Assembly (NCBI RefSeq): GCF_017873175.1 | Contig: NZ_JAGGJW010000003.1 | Location: 372,001 to 436,000, forward strand | Length of the DNA: 64,000 nucleotides | Direction: 5' to 3' | Source of the DNA: Neorhizobium petrolearium | Lineage (GTDB): Bacteria; Pseudomonadota; Alphaproteobacteria; Rhizobiales; Rhizobiaceae | Shown here: one piece after another, positions 1-9,494 of the stretch | Numbering within the stretch: the stretch's first letter is position 1 | Layout: every line of letters starts with the position of its first letter | The notes under the pieces: generated by a model | What the model was told of the DNA's origin: nothing | The model's input: the letters and a program-made list of their open reading frames with translations, nothing else | The model's database searches: none | Translations under genes and position numbers: made by a program

Positions 1-223
1 AGCGCAGAACGCGGAACGGCTCCTCGTGCAGATACTCGGGCAGATAATGCACCGGTGCACGGATTTCGTCATGGATGGGATGACGCTTCTTGTCGGTCGG
101 GCGGCGCATGGAAACGAGAACTAGCTCGAAACCGGCGCGTTCGAGGCCAAGCAGTTCCTGCGCGATGAATGTTTCGGAAAGCCGGGGATACCCCTTCAGC
201 AGGACGACGAGTTTTCGCTGCAT
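1..223 (-). CDS. Glycosyltransferase, N-terminal part (cut by window edge)
   Basis: The minus strand reads MQRKLVVLLKGYPRLSETFI from an ATG at 223 and stays open to the window edge, giving 74 codons. The K-G-Y-P-R-L-S-E-T-F stretch at residues 10-19, followed by a leucine-rich helix, is typical of the N-terminal Rossmann half of GT4-type glycosyltransferases in rhizobia. The catalytic C-terminal half lies outside the window, so donor and acceptor are unknown. It sits about 100 bp downstream of the peptide-type ABC operon on the same strand and may be its last gene. The family call rests on the N-terminal motif only. Confidence 0.6.
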   Translation of the reverse strand, partial: MQRKLVVLLKGYPRLSETFIAQELLGLERAGFELVLVSMRRPTDKKRHPIHDEIRAPVHYLPEYLHEEPFRVLR

Positions 224-324
224 TGCTACGTTGATACTTTCCGATGTCGATGTGGCTATGGAACGACGTGTGGCAGCGGCGCCATGTGCAAGGATCAGTA
301 GTCCGCAAGACGGCACATTGCAAG

Positions 325-1500
325 TTACCGATAAGGGTCTGCGGCATCGCGCAGTCCATCTCCCAGGAAGTTGAACGCCAGGATAACGACGATCACGGGA
401 ACAACCGGAAACAGCAGCCAGGGGTAGAGCGCGAGTACGTTGATGGTGCGGGCTTCCGTCAGAAGCACACCCCAACTCGTGATTGGCGGGCGCAAGCCGA
501 GGCCGAGGAAGCTTAGCGTGGTTTCGCCAAGGATCATGCCGGGAATAGTGAGGGTCGCGCTGGCGATCAGGTGTGACATGAAACCGGGAATTAGGTGCCG
601 GCCGATAATGCGCCAGTGGCTCGCTCCCATCAGTTGGGCCGCAAGAACGTAGTCCTCTTCACGCAAGGCCAGCAGTTTCGAGCGAACAGCCCGCGCAAGG
701 CCCGTCCAGTCCAGCAGGCCAAGGATGAAAGTGATGCCAAGATAGATGACAAGCGGACTCCAATCCGCCGGCATGATGGCTGCAAGTGCCAGCCAGAGCG
801 GAATGCTCGGAATTGACTGCAGGACTTCGATCACCCGCTGGACGAACAGATCGACGACACCTCCGTAATAGCCGGCGAGGCCGCCGATGACGATGCCGAG
901 CAGGAAACTGGTGATGATACCCAGAAGTCCGATCGTCAACGAGATGCGCGCCCCGTAGAGAATGCGCGAAAGGACGTCCCGCCCCAGCCGATCGGTGCCA
1001 AGCAGGAAGAAATCCCCCTTCTGCGACGGACAGACCAAATGGAGATCGCTTTCGACGACACCCCAGAAACGATAAGCATCGCCGCGGCAGAAGAAGCGCA
1101 GCGGCTGCACGTTGTTCCGGTCATCGGTATAGACCCGGCGCAGCGTCTTCATATCGAGCGTCATATGGTGCCCATAGACGAAAGGCCCGACGAATTTCCC
1201 TTCATGGAACAATCGTACCCGCTGAGGCGGCGCATAGATGTTGTCCATGTTGCGCGTATGCAGATTGTAGGGAGCCAGGAATTCGATGAAGACGATGGAC
1301 ACGTAGGCGACGAGCAGCACGACTGCTGAAGCGAGGGCCAGCCGATGGCGGCGAAAGCGCCAGAACATCAACTGGAACTGCGACGCCTGCTTGAAAACCT
1401 TCTTCCCGTCTTTTGCCTGTTCGTCTGCATATGGGTCGAACGGTGTTGCGGAAACATAGTGCGGAAGGGGCTCGCCATCCGGCGGCAGCGAAGTGGTCAT
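325..1500 (-). CDS. ABC transporter permease, DppC/OppC type
   Basis: This is an inner-membrane permease of a peptide/nickel/opine-family importer (BPD_transp_1). The 391 residues start with a cytosolic tail of about 45 residues and a first membrane helix near 54-75. A large periplasmic loop of about 90 residues follows, then the conserved LGTDRLGRDVLSRILYGAR segment near 168-186 that is diagnostic of the DppC side. The EAA-type loop (AAQLMGASHWRIIGRHLIPG) faces the ATPase. The start overlaps the stop of the DppB-like gene by 4 bp, so the two are translationally coupled. The extended periplasmic loop resembles YejE-type permeases more than short DppC proteins. Substrate cannot be told from the sequence. 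Confidence 0.88.
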   Translation of the reverse strand: MTTSLPPDGEPLPHYVSATPFDPYADEQAKDGKKVFKQASQFQLMFWRFRRHRLALASAVVLLVAYVSIVFIEFLAPYNLHTRNMDNIYAPPQRVRLFHEGKFVGPFVYGHHMTLDMKTLRRVYTDDRNNVQPLRFFCRGDAYRFWGVVESDLHLVCPSQKGDFFLLGTDRLGRDVLSRILYGARISLTIGLLGIITSFLLGIVIGGLAGYYGGVVDLFVQRVIEVLQSIPSIPLWLALAAIMPADWSPLVIYLGITFILGLLDWTGLARAVRSKLLALREEDYVLAAQLMGASHWRIIGRHLIPGFMSHLIASATLTIPGMILGETTLSFLGLGLRPPITSWGVLLTEARTINVLALYPWLLFPVVPVIVVILAFNFLGDGLRDAADPYR

Positions 1501-2495
1501 TTCATGCTCCCGCCCTTGAGTCGAATCCTCGGATCAAAGAGCGCGAGCGCGATATCGGAAATCAGTACGCCGATGACTGTCAGGAAGGCCAGGAACATCA
1601 GAAACGACCCGGCAAGATACATGTCCTGGCTCTGAAGCGCCCTGATCAGCAGCGGACCGGTCGTCTCCAGCGACAAGACGACGGCGGTGATCTCGGCACC
1701 GGAGATGATTGTCGGCAGAATGGAGCCGATGTCCGAGATGAAGAAGTTAAGCGACATGCGAAGCGGATATTTCACGAGGACGCGGAACGGATGGAGACCT
1801 CTGGCCCGGGCCGTCATCACATATTGCTTCTGCAACTCGTCCAGCAGGTTGGCTCTCAGGCGCCGGACCATGCCGGCCGTGCCGGCCGTGCCGATGATGA
1901 TGACCGGAATCCAAAGATGCTCGAGGATGGACTTGAATTTATCCCAGCTCATCGACTGCCCTAGATATTGCGGGTCCATCAGGTTGCCGATCGACGTGCC
2001 GAACCAGATATTGGCGAAATACATGAAGACCAGCGCCAGCACGAAATTCGGAATGGCGAGGCCGATAAGCCCCACAAGAGTAAGCCCGTAGTCGCCCCAG
2101 CTATATTGATGCGTTGCTGAATAGATACCGATCGGGAAAGCGATCAGCCAGGTGAGAGCGATCGTCACCGTCGAGACTAGGATCGTCAGCCATAGCCGAT
2201 CGCCAACCACATCGTTCACCGGCATGCGGTATTCGAATGAATAGCCGAAGTCGCCTACCAGCATGCCGGTGGCCCAACGCAGGTATCGGATCGGTGCCGG
2301 CTTATCGAAGCCGTAGCGCGCCCGCAACTCCTCGATCTCCTGCATGTCGGCCTTCTCGCCGATCGCCCGCATTTCGGCGACATAGCTTTCGAAATAGTCG
2401 CCCGGCGGCAGTTCGATGATCGTGAAGACGAACATCGAAATGAGGACCAATGTCGGGATCATCACCACGATCCGCCAGAGAATGTAGCGGACCAT
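1497..2495 (-). CDS. ABC transporter permease, DppB/OppB type
   Basis: This 332-residue inner-membrane permease has the family layout: an N-terminal helix (residues 9-29), a periplasmic segment, then five helices. The EAA loop TARARGLHPFRVLVKYPLR lies around residues 230-248. It should pair with the DppC-like protein encoded immediately downstream to form the channel. Its ATG overlaps the last base of the binding-protein stop codon and its own stop overlaps the next gene by 4 bp, so all four transporter genes are one transcript reading from 6258 down to 325. The periplasmic loop with EIEELRARYGFDKP is typical of OppB/YejB relatives. Substrate is unassigned. Confidence 0.88.
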   Translation of the reverse strand: MVRYILWRIVVMIPTLVLISMFVFTIIELPPGDYFESYVAEMRAIGEKADMQEIEELRARYGFDKPAPIRYLRWATGMLVGDFGYSFEYRMPVNDVVGDRLWLTILVSTVTIALTWLIAFPIGIYSATHQYSWGDYGLTLVGLIGLAIPNFVLALVFMYFANIWFGTSIGNLMDPQYLGQSMSWDKFKSILEHLWIPVIIIGTAGTAGMVRRLRANLLDELQKQYVMTARARGLHPFRVLVKYPLRMSLNFFISDIGSILPTIISGAEITAVVLSLETTGPLLIRALQSQDMYLAGSFLMFLAFLTVIGVLISDIALALFDPRIRLKGGSMK

Positions 2496-4372
2496 CAGAC
2501 TTCCTCCTCCAGCCAGAAGGTGTCGGGCAGATAGACCCCGAGATAGGAAGTCGGATCGAAACCGAAGAGTCCCTTATCGGGCATGTTGCGCAGGCGGGAC
2601 GAGCGGACAACAGGTTGAAGCGCCGCATTGACGATGCCGATCGTGAAAACCTGATCGGTGAAGCGTTGCAGCATCCTGTGCCAGATCGCCTCCCTTTCTG
2701 CAAAGGTCGACGCACGACGCCAGGCGCGCATGAGATCGACGAGTTCGATTGCCTCCGGCATGTCGGGAGGGTGGCCGTCGCTGCCGCCGGAGAGATAGTG
2801 AAGGCCCCAGACCGGCCATTGCAACTGATCATCGGCAGTAGGTGCCAGCTCCCTGGGCGGCATGTCCGCCGTCGGCACGCCGTTGTCCAGGCCCTGGAAG
2901 ACCGACATGATGGCTTCACCGCCGATGACCCGCTTGCGAAAGAGATCCCGTTGCGAACTGTGGGAGAATAGCTTTATACCGATTTCGCGCCAATGATCGG
3001 CGATGAGTTCGAGCACATCGCTCTCGAAATTGTTTTCACCGGCATTCTCCACAATGATCGTGGCGGGTCGGCCATCCGGCAGGGACCGTATTCCGTGAGG
3101 GTACGTCCTCGGCAAGCCCGCCTCATCGAGAAGTCTGTTTGCCTCTTCAGGATCGTAAGCCGCCCAGGCCCGAGCATATTCGGGCTTGAAAAGCGGGCTT
3201 TCGGGGAGGATCGAATTGGCACTTTCATGTGCCAACCCGTAAAAAACTGCCTTGTTGATTTCCGCGCGGTCGATCGCGAGGGACAAAGCGCGCCGTACCC
3301 TGACATCCCTCAGAAGCAAGCGCCACACCTCGTCATTGCAGTTTAGATTCGGCAGTAGCGCGATGCGCGAACCTTGGGTACGCTTCCAAAGGTTTACCTT
3401 GATGGGAAAGCGGTCTTCGGCGCTTTTCAGGAACGTGTAGTCCGCAAAATCGATATTCATGAGCTGCAGGTCGCTTTCACCGGCGCCTGCCTTGGCGGCG
3501 ATGATATCCGCCGAACTGACATTCAGCAGCACACGGTCGATATAGGGAAGCTGAGTGCCGTTTTCGTCGAGGCGATGGAAATAGGGGTTGCGAACGAATA
3601 CGAACTGGGATGCGGGCGGCTCGGTCGTGTTGCGCCAGGGGTCGTGGGTCGGCAGGTCCGGATTTTCAGGCCGATTGGTGCGCGACATCTTGAGCTGCAG
3701 ATCGCTCCACGTCTCGACGCGATATTTCTTGCACAGCTTGGCGAGGGTCTCCGGATCCTGATAGCGGGCGTGGAACTGCTTAAGATAGGCCGCCGGCATC
3801 GCCAGCTTCAGCGGCGATGGAGCGGCGAGCTGGGCAAGGAAATCCGGGTTAGGAGCATGCCAGCTGTAGCGCACTGTCCATTTGTCGAGGATTTCGAAGA
3901 CCGGCGCCTGGTCATCCACCCGTAAATCGGTCGGAATACCGCCACGGTGCAATTCGCGATTGTTGTAGATATCTTCCCAGCAGAACCGGAAATCCTCCGT
4001 GGTAAATTCGCTGCCATCGGACCAGCAATGTCCCTGCCGAATGCGAAAGGTGAAGATGCGATCTTCCGTTGTTTCGAAACTTTCGAGAATATCCGGCTGC
4101 AGATTGAGCGCTTCGTCATAGCCGATAAGCCGAGCATAGCCGTAAATCGGCATCAGCCGGATATCGCGCTGCCCACCGATGAGCATGCGAATGGTGCCGC
4201 CTTGCTTGCCGGGCATGCGCCCCATGGCAGCCAGATCAACGCGCCGCGGCTTGTCCGGAAGACCTCCCGGAGTATCCGAGACTGCAGGCGAGGATTTACT
4301 CGATGCCGCTGCAATCCGCCCGGAAAGGGTAGTGGAGGCCAAAAGAACAAGGAGAGTACGACGGTTTATCAT
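2495..4372 (-). CDS. ABC transporter periplasmic binding protein, SBP family 5
   Basis: This is a 625-residue extracytoplasmic solute-binding protein of the peptide/oligosaccharide family 5. A signal peptide (residues 1-23, MINRRTLLVLLASTTLSGRIAAA) precedes a long linker. The family-5 landmarks follow: ILESFETTEDRIFTFRIRQG near 95-115, WSDGSEFTTEDFRFCWEDIY near 117-136, and RVRRALSLAIDRAEINKAVF near 355-375. It is longer than dipeptide-binding DppA (about 535), closer to the size of the large YejA-like or oligosaccharide binders. With glycosyltransferases and a polysaccharide lyase nearby, an oligosaccharide ligand is as plausible as a peptide. That is context, not proof. Confidence 0.85.
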   Translation of the reverse strand: MINRRTLLVLLASTTLSGRIAAASSKSSPAVSDTPGGLPDKPRRVDLAAMGRMPGKQGGTIRMLIGGQRDIRLMPIYGYARLIGYDEALNLQPDILESFETTEDRIFTFRIRQGHCWSDGSEFTTEDFRFCWEDIYNNRELHRGGIPTDLRVDDQAPVFEILDKWTVRYSWHAPNPDFLAQLAAPSPLKLAMPAAYLKQFHARYQDPETLAKLCKKYRVETWSDLQLKMSRTNRPENPDLPTHDPWRNTTEPPASQFVFVRNPYFHRLDENGTQLPYIDRVLLNVSSADIIAAKAGAGESDLQLMNIDFADYTFLKSAEDRFPIKVNLWKRTQGSRIALLPNLNCNDEVWRLLLRDVRVRRALSLAIDRAEINKAVFYGLAHESANSILPESPLFKPEYARAWAAYDPEEANRLLDEAGLPRTYPHGIRSLPDGRPATIIVENAGENNFESDVLELIADHWREIGIKLFSHSSQRDLFRKRVIGGEAIMSVFQGLDNGVPTADMPPRELAPTADDQLQWPVWGLHYLSGGSDGHPPDMPEAIELVDLMRAWRRASTFAEREAIWHRMLQRFTDQVFTIGIVNAALQPVVRSSRLRNMPDKGLFGFDPTSYLGVYLPDTFWLEEEV

Positions 4373-6258
4373 GATCGCAGCTCTCGTGCGTCGACATTGC
4401 GGCGCGCCAGGACCAGATGGCCATTGCCAAGGTCGGCATGGGCCAGCTCCTGTCCGCCGGCCTCGTCGTCGAACTGTTTGCCCCAGCCATGAAAGCCGCT
4501 TGTCTTCTTTTGGCCGAGCGCGGTGAAATCGAGCGGGTGATCGAGATCCGGCACAGGAATGGCCGCAATGAGCTTGCGCGTGTAGGGATGAACCGGATCT
4601 CTGAGAATGACTTCACGGGGGCCGATCTCGACAATACGCCCCGCATACATGACCGCCACCCGATCGGCCATGTAGTTCACCACCGCAAGATTATGCGAGA
4701 TGAAGAGATAAGTGAGGCCAAGATCCTTCTTGAGATCCTTCAGCAGGTTGAGAATCTGGGCCTGGACCGAGACGTCCAAAGCCGATACCGGTTCGTCGCA
4801 GATCAGCAGTTCGGGACCGAGCGCCAAAGCTCTCGCGATGCCGATGCGCTGGCGCTGCCCACCGGAGAAGCTATGGGGATAGCGGGTGAGTGCCCCCTCA
4901 TCGAGCCCCATGGTCCGGATGAGCCGACGCACCGAAGCCAGCCGATCGCTCCGGTTGCCGCGGTTGTGAATCTCAAGTCCTTCGCCGACGATATTGCGAA
5001 CGGTCATGCGCGGCGAGAGTGACGAGATCGGGTCCTGAAAAACCATCTGAATCTTCTGGCGCAGCATCTCCAGATCGCGACCCCTTGCCTCCAGCACGTT
5101 GATGGAACGACCTTCCGTATTGAAAGCCACCGAACCGCCATCGGCGCTGAGGCCGCGCATGAGGATTTTGCTCAGCGTCGTCTTGCCGCAGCCACTCTCA
5201 CCCACAAGACCAAGACTTTCGCCCCGGCGGATATCGAAGCTCACGTCGTTCACCGCTAAGGTGCGCCCTTGGCCGCCCCCGAAAAAGCCCGATTTCTTCG
5301 TGCTGAAGGATTTGCTAACGTGACGGACCGACAGGATGACATTCTGATCCGTTAGGCCCTTAAGGCCCTTGCGCTTGCCAAGCAGTTCCGAGCTGTCGAT
5401 TTCGATTTCCCGCAAGGGCTTCAGGCGCTCACCGGGATGCATATCGAAATGCGGCACGGCAGCCATCAATCCCTTCGGATAGGGATGGATTGGCCGGCGG
5501 AATATGTCGTCGACGGTACCGGACTCCATGACTTCGCCGCGATAGGCGACCACGACCTCGTCGGCCAGATTGGTAACCACACCGAGATCGTGAGTGATCA
5601 GCAGCATCGCCATATGGAAGCGATCCTGGAGATCGCGGAGCAGTTTCAATATCTGCGCCTGGATCGTCACATCCAAAGCAGTCGTGGGCTCGTCAGCAAT
5701 CAGAAGAGCCGGTCGGCAGATCAGTGCGGCGGCTATCATGGCGCGTTGGCGCATGCCGCCGGAGAGCTCGAAAGGGTACATCCGACGCACCTTGGCCGGG
5801 TCCCCGAAGCCTACAAGCGAGAGCATTTCGTCTATTCGCTCGAGCTGATCCTTGGCGGAGGATGCATCGTGGATACGTAGCGCCTCCTCGATCTGGTTGC
5901 CGACGGTATGGAGCGGTGAGAAAGATGTCATCGGCTCCTGAAAGATCATGCCGATGCGATTGCCTCGGATATGGCGGATCTGTCGTCCGTCGCGCGGCAG
6001 GCTTAGGAGATCGACCGACTGGCCGAGTGCGGGATCATTGTAAAGAATACGTCCGCCGATGGAGGCGATGGGGCTTTCTATCCCGACGATAGTGCGCCCG
6101 ATGACCGACTTTCCAGACCCGGACTCGCCAACGAGCGCGGTCACCTTGCCAGGGCGGATACGCATGCTGAAATTCTTGACTGCGTTGATCCTACCGCCAA
6201 AAATCGGGAAACTGACTGACAGGTTTTCTATTCTCAGGAGGTCGGGCGTATATGTCAT
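4369..6258 (-). CDS. ABC transporter ATP-binding protein, two fused NBDs (DppD-DppF type)
   Basis: This 629-residue protein energises the importer encoded downstream. It carries two complete ATPase domains. The first has Walker A GESGSGKS near residue 43, signature LSGGMRQRA near 165 and Walker B LLIADEPTTALD near 185. The second has GESGCGKTT near 355, FSGGQRQRI near 470 and LLICDEPVSALD near 490. An oligopeptide C-terminal segment (DPVHPYTRKLIAAIPVPD) follows domain two, and a short tail of about 45 residues is unique to this protein. It is the first gene of the operon, which is unusual because the binding protein normally leads. The stop overlaps the binding-protein start by 4 bp. Confidence 0.9.
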   Translation of the reverse strand: MTYTPDLLRIENLSVSFPIFGGRINAVKNFSMRIRPGKVTALVGESGSGKSVIGRTIVGIESPIASIGGRILYNDPALGQSVDLLSLPRDGRQIRHIRGNRIGMIFQEPMTSFSPLHTVGNQIEEALRIHDASSAKDQLERIDEMLSLVGFGDPAKVRRMYPFELSGGMRQRAMIAAALICRPALLIADEPTTALDVTIQAQILKLLRDLQDRFHMAMLLITHDLGVVTNLADEVVVAYRGEVMESGTVDDIFRRPIHPYPKGLMAAVPHFDMHPGERLKPLREIEIDSSELLGKRKGLKGLTDQNVILSVRHVSKSFSTKKSGFFGGGQGRTLAVNDVSFDIRRGESLGLVGESGCGKTTLSKILMRGLSADGGSVAFNTEGRSINVLEARGRDLEMLRQKIQMVFQDPISSLSPRMTVRNIVGEGLEIHNRGNRSDRLASVRRLIRTMGLDEGALTRYPHSFSGGQRQRIGIARALALGPELLICDEPVSALDVSVQAQILNLLKDLKKDLGLTYLFISHNLAVVNYMADRVAVMYAGRIVEIGPREVILRDPVHPYTRKLIAAIPVPDLDHPLDFTALGQKKTSGFHGWGKQFDDEAGGQELAHADLGNGHLVLARRNVDARELRS

Positions 6259-6509
6259 GCTGATCGCCCGCTTGCCGCGTGATCTGAAACCTGAGACTGT
6301 TGCTTCAGGGATGCTCGTCCATTGCCTAGCACTTTCATTGATGTTGTGCGCTCGCCTCGGCTGAGTGGCTCATCGAACGAAAACTGGACTACAGACATTG
6401 TATCACGAAAGCACGGGTCGCGCATTGGTTGACTGGGTTATAACAAGCATCGTAGCGCATAAGCTCTAGCATCGTCTATGCTGCAAATTCGTGTTTTTCA
6501 GGCTCGTTC

Positions 6510-7478
6510 ATGAAAACCAGGCAATATTATAAAGACCTTCTGCGAGACGCCCAGGATCTCATCAGGAAAGGACTTTTCCAAGAAGCACGATCAATCCTCG
6601 ATACACTGCTTGGCGAGGCTGACGCGATGGCAGAAGCCCTCGGAGCAAGAACTTCGCTAGGTCTACCAAGGCAATTGCAATCCGTCCTGCTAAAGCTCGC
6701 CAAATCCGAAGCAGATCCTATCCGGAAGATCAGTTATCAATATCATTTGGTGCCACCGCCCGAAATTATCGCAAAACATGTGAAATACAATGCGGATGAG
6801 CGCCGCATAATGGCTGCGGCCATGACTTTGCCGGTGCCGCGCGTCATCCACCAGATCTGGATCGGAAAGAAGCCGGTACCGGTGACGGTCGAGGCTTGGA
6901 GAGAACATGCCGACCTCCACGGCTACCGCCATCACCTCTGGCGCGAGGAGGACTTGCGCGCTGTCGGCGCATATGAAAATGCGATCTTCAAGGGAATGCT
7001 GGAGGCCGGCGATTATCCAGGCGCCGTCGATGTCGCGCGTTACCTGATCCTCGACCAAATCGGCGGAATTTATCTCGACTGCGACTGGTACCCGGCACAG
7101 CGCGGCGCAACTTTTCACGATCTCCTGCAGTTGAGCGGACTCGGAGCTTTTGCCGAGGATATCCCGCGCAATACCGGCGCAGGCGTTGCGCTGCTGGCCA
7201 ATTCCTTCATTGCAGCACCGCCCAGCCATCCCGTCTTCTCCAAGATAATTGAAGCTCTGGCGGGCATCCGCGCGGAATTGCCTGGCGCACCGGCCTGGTG
7301 GACGACGGGACCGCTGCTTTTCACGGTCGCCGCCCGCTCAACCGCAATAAACCTCGCCCCCGCCGATTTTGTTGCCGCCAGCGCCCCTGCTGCTGCGACC
7401 TTGGACGAGGTTCGGCAGTTGGCAGCTAGAGCCGAAAACACAACATCCGGACTGCTGATTGCCTGGAAACCGTGGTGA
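6510..7478 (+). CDS. DXD-containing glycosyltransferase (Gly_transf_sug / OCH1-like)
   Basis: This 322-residue protein has a helical N-terminal region of about 100 residues. It is followed by the glycosyltransferase sugar-binding core: PRVIHQIWIGKKPVP at about 110-124, the W-R-E-E-D strand, and the metal-binding DXD motif in GGIYLDCDWYPA near 188-199. Such enzymes transfer a hexose or related sugar from a nucleotide donor in a Mn-dependent reaction. No signal peptide is evident, so it should act in the cytoplasm. It reads divergently from the ABC importer and converges on the deacetylase-like gene. The N-terminal helical part is not one I recognise. Acceptor unknown. Confidence 0.8.
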   Translation: MKTRQYYKDLLRDAQDLIRKGLFQEARSILDTLLGEADAMAEALGARTSLGLPRQLQSVLLKLAKSEADPIRKISYQYHLVPPPEIIAKHVKYNADERRIMAAAMTLPVPRVIHQIWIGKKPVPVTVEAWREHADLHGYRHHLWREEDLRAVGAYENAIFKGMLEAGDYPGAVDVARYLILDQIGGIYLDCDWYPAQRGATFHDLLQLSGLGAFAEDIPRNTGAGVALLANSFIAAPPSHPVFSKIIEALAGIRAELPGAPAWWTTGPLLFTVAARSTAINLAPADFVAASAPAAATLDEVRQLAARAENTTSGLLIAWKPW

Positions 7479-7497
7479 CTGAGGCCATTGCGGCCCA

Positions 7498-8247
7498 TCA
7501 GTGTCGTGCTGTCCGGATGATTTCCTCACTACGCATCCAGCGGCACCCCGGGTGCCCGCGCGTCAGCTCAAACAGCGCTTCAAGAAAGCGCCAGGCGGAT
7601 GCATCATGCACTAGGTGATGGCTCAGGATGCCAACCGTATCGAGCGGATGCCCGCTTAACTCCCCGATCCTTCGCAGAACTTCCCCAAACAACAAGTCCT
7701 CCGGCCGCCCTCCTCTGGTGCCGTGCCAGTCGATAATGTCGATATGAGTATTCAAAAGGGGAATGCGGTCGTTTCCGTTCTCCCTGCCGAAAGTCGAAAG
7801 CGCCTGAATGCCGAGAGGCGGAAGCGCTGGCAGCAGACCTCGATCGATACGGTTCCATGGGGGCACGAGCATGGGAAACGCGCGCTCCCCGAACAGACCC
7901 TCCAAACGCTTCCAACCTTGGTCGATTTCGGCCAGCACGACAGCAGGGTCCCGGTGCGATCCGAGTTCCTGCTTCTTCTCCCCTTCCGGGGCATGATTTT
8001 GATGGCTCCAGCCGTGTACGACCACGGTCACCAAAGGCTCATCCTCGAGCCTCGCAGCGAGGGATTGTCTGGCACCTGCTGGAATCACGGCGAGCGTGAC
8101 TGGAACGTCGTTGTCGGTGGTGAGTTCGAGCAGCTGCTCAAGCGGATTTGTCGGCTCGGTCGCATCGTCGTCTCGCAACCAAAACGTGATCGGCCGGTTG
8201 TTTTCGACGGCGCGATCGAGAGCCCGCGCTACGAGATTCCTGGTCAT
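7498..8247 (-). CDS. Polysaccharide deacetylase-like protein
   Basis: This 249-residue protein has a NodB-like (carbohydrate esterase 4-type) fold. It shows the paired-acid strand FWLRDDDA at residues 22-29, the VTLAVIPAGARQS strand, the histidine motif VVVHGWSHQNHAP at 75-87, and LVPPWNRID near 127-135. The first acidic motif and the H-x3-H pair are the expected metal and catalytic groups. It lacks a signal peptide, so it probably acts on a cytosolic or lipid-linked sugar, unlike secreted chitin deacetylases. Its start overlaps the stop of the GT4 gene upstream by 4 bp, so the two are coupled. Confidence 0.8.
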   Translation of the reverse strand: MTRNLVARALDRAVENNRPITFWLRDDDATEPTNPLEQLLELTTDNDVPVTLAVIPAGARQSLAARLEDEPLVTVVVHGWSHQNHAPEGEKKQELGSHRDPAVVLAEIDQGWKRLEGLFGERAFPMLVPPWNRIDRGLLPALPPLGIQALSTFGRENGNDRIPLLNTHIDIIDWHGTRGGRPEDLLFGEVLRRIGELSGHPLDTVGILSHHLVHDASAWRFLEALFELTRGHPGCRWMRSEEIIRTARH

Positions 8248-9338
8248 GAAGAGGCTCCGATATATCTTGCCAGAATGTCCTGCAGCCTGATGGCTGCACG
8301 ATCAACCGAACGCTCGCTGCCGGCGAACCGACGCGCCTCGACCGCCATAGCCTGCCTCTCCACTCCGGAAGTTAAAAGGCGCTCGATCGCAGCCGCGTAA
8401 GCGCTCACATCACCGGCGGTCATCAGCAGACCCGTGCGCCCGCTAGCGACAACTTCGGGGACGCCGGCGGTTTCTTCCGCAACCACAGGCAGGCCGGCAG
8501 CTTGCGCCTCCAGATAGGCCAAGCCGTAGGCCTCGCCGTGTCCGGGCCAGACATAAAGCGACGCAGCAGACAGCAGTTCGGCGATTTCGTCGGCGGTTTT
8601 GACACCATGCCAGCGGATTCGCTCCGGCGTGAGGAACCCGAATGCCGCTTCGACCTCGGCTCTCGCTGGCCCGTCACCGATTACATCCAGCGTCCACGGG
8701 AGATGCCGGAGAAGACGAAGGCTTTCGGCGAGCGCGCGGTAACTGTCGAGCTTGTCGCCCGGCCGCATCATGGCGACAGTGATCAGGCGAAAAGGCTCGG
8801 GCCTTGGTTCTCGAACCCGAAATGGGGCTGGATCGATGAATGCCGGCAGGCGTTCGAACCGACCTTGTGGAGCGACGGCACGAAGGCCTCGCTCATCCCG
8901 ACCGGTGAAACAAAGATTCACGGCCGCCATTTGGACCGCGCTCAACACAGCCTCCTGGCTGAACACCCAAGCGCCTTCATTGCGTCGCAACGAGTAGGAG
9001 GCTTCTGCGGTCACATAAGGCAGCCCAAAATGCTGACAGAGCGCCGGACCGAGCAGATCGGGGGCCTTGTAATAGGGGTGATAACAGAACCACAGGTCGG
9101 GCTGTCCGCCGGAAGTCCATCCTTCTTCCAGCCGCGCAATCTCAGCTTGAGCGGCCTGCCGTCGTTCTGCAAGACTGGAGCTGCTTGCGGTCGGCATGAA
9201 GGAACGAAATTCTGAAGCGATCTCGACATCGTAGCCGGCAAGAGTGAGCGCCTGGATGAGCAGGCGCGCCATCAGTCGATCACCTGAAGGAACAGGGTGA
9301 CCGGGGGGCTTCAAGGGTGAATAGAAGGCAATTTTCAT
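8244..9338 (-). CDS. Glycosyltransferase family 4
   Basis: I chose the ATG at 9338 (MKIAFYSPLKPPGHPVPSGD), which starts directly on the first Rossmann strand; an upstream ATG at 9374 adds 12 unlikely residues. The 364-residue protein has the GT-B layout. The C-terminal donor-binding half carries FRLITVAMMRPGDKLD, the GDGPARAEVE loop, and the E-x7-E-type region GEAYGLAYLEAQAAGLPVVA near 272-291. It is an inverted or retaining transfer enzyme for a sugar from a UDP- or GDP-donor, acting at the inner face of the membrane. It forms a two-gene unit with the deacetylase-like gene. It is divergent from the UDP-sugar dehydrogenase, whose product could be its donor (inference). Confidence 0.85.
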   Translation of the reverse strand: MKIAFYSPLKPPGHPVPSGDRLMARLLIQALTLAGYDVEIASEFRSFMPTASSSSLAERRQAAQAEIARLEEGWTSGGQPDLWFCYHPYYKAPDLLGPALCQHFGLPYVTAEASYSLRRNEGAWVFSQEAVLSAVQMAAVNLCFTGRDERGLRAVAPQGRFERLPAFIDPAPFRVREPRPEPFRLITVAMMRPGDKLDSYRALAESLRLLRHLPWTLDVIGDGPARAEVEAAFGFLTPERIRWHGVKTADEIAELLSAASLYVWPGHGEAYGLAYLEAQAAGLPVVAEETAGVPEVVASGRTGLLMTAGDVSAYAAAIERLLTSGVERQAMAVEARRFAGSERSVDRAAIRLQDILARYIGASS

Positions 9339-9494
9339 AAGTGGACAATGACGAATGCGTGAGGGATCGGGCAAAGACTTGTATCAAGGCATAGCCAAAC
9401 TTAAGTCACCGTCCGACCTTTCGATCACACTTGACACATTGGGACTTCTCTCTCAACTGTCGGCACTTCCCATATGCTGCGGAGCCAATCCTGA

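Noticed and set aside
9431..9454. TTGACA-led promoter before the UDP-sugar dehydrogenase
   Set aside because: The -35 box is perfect but no acceptable -10 box lies 16-18 bp downstream.
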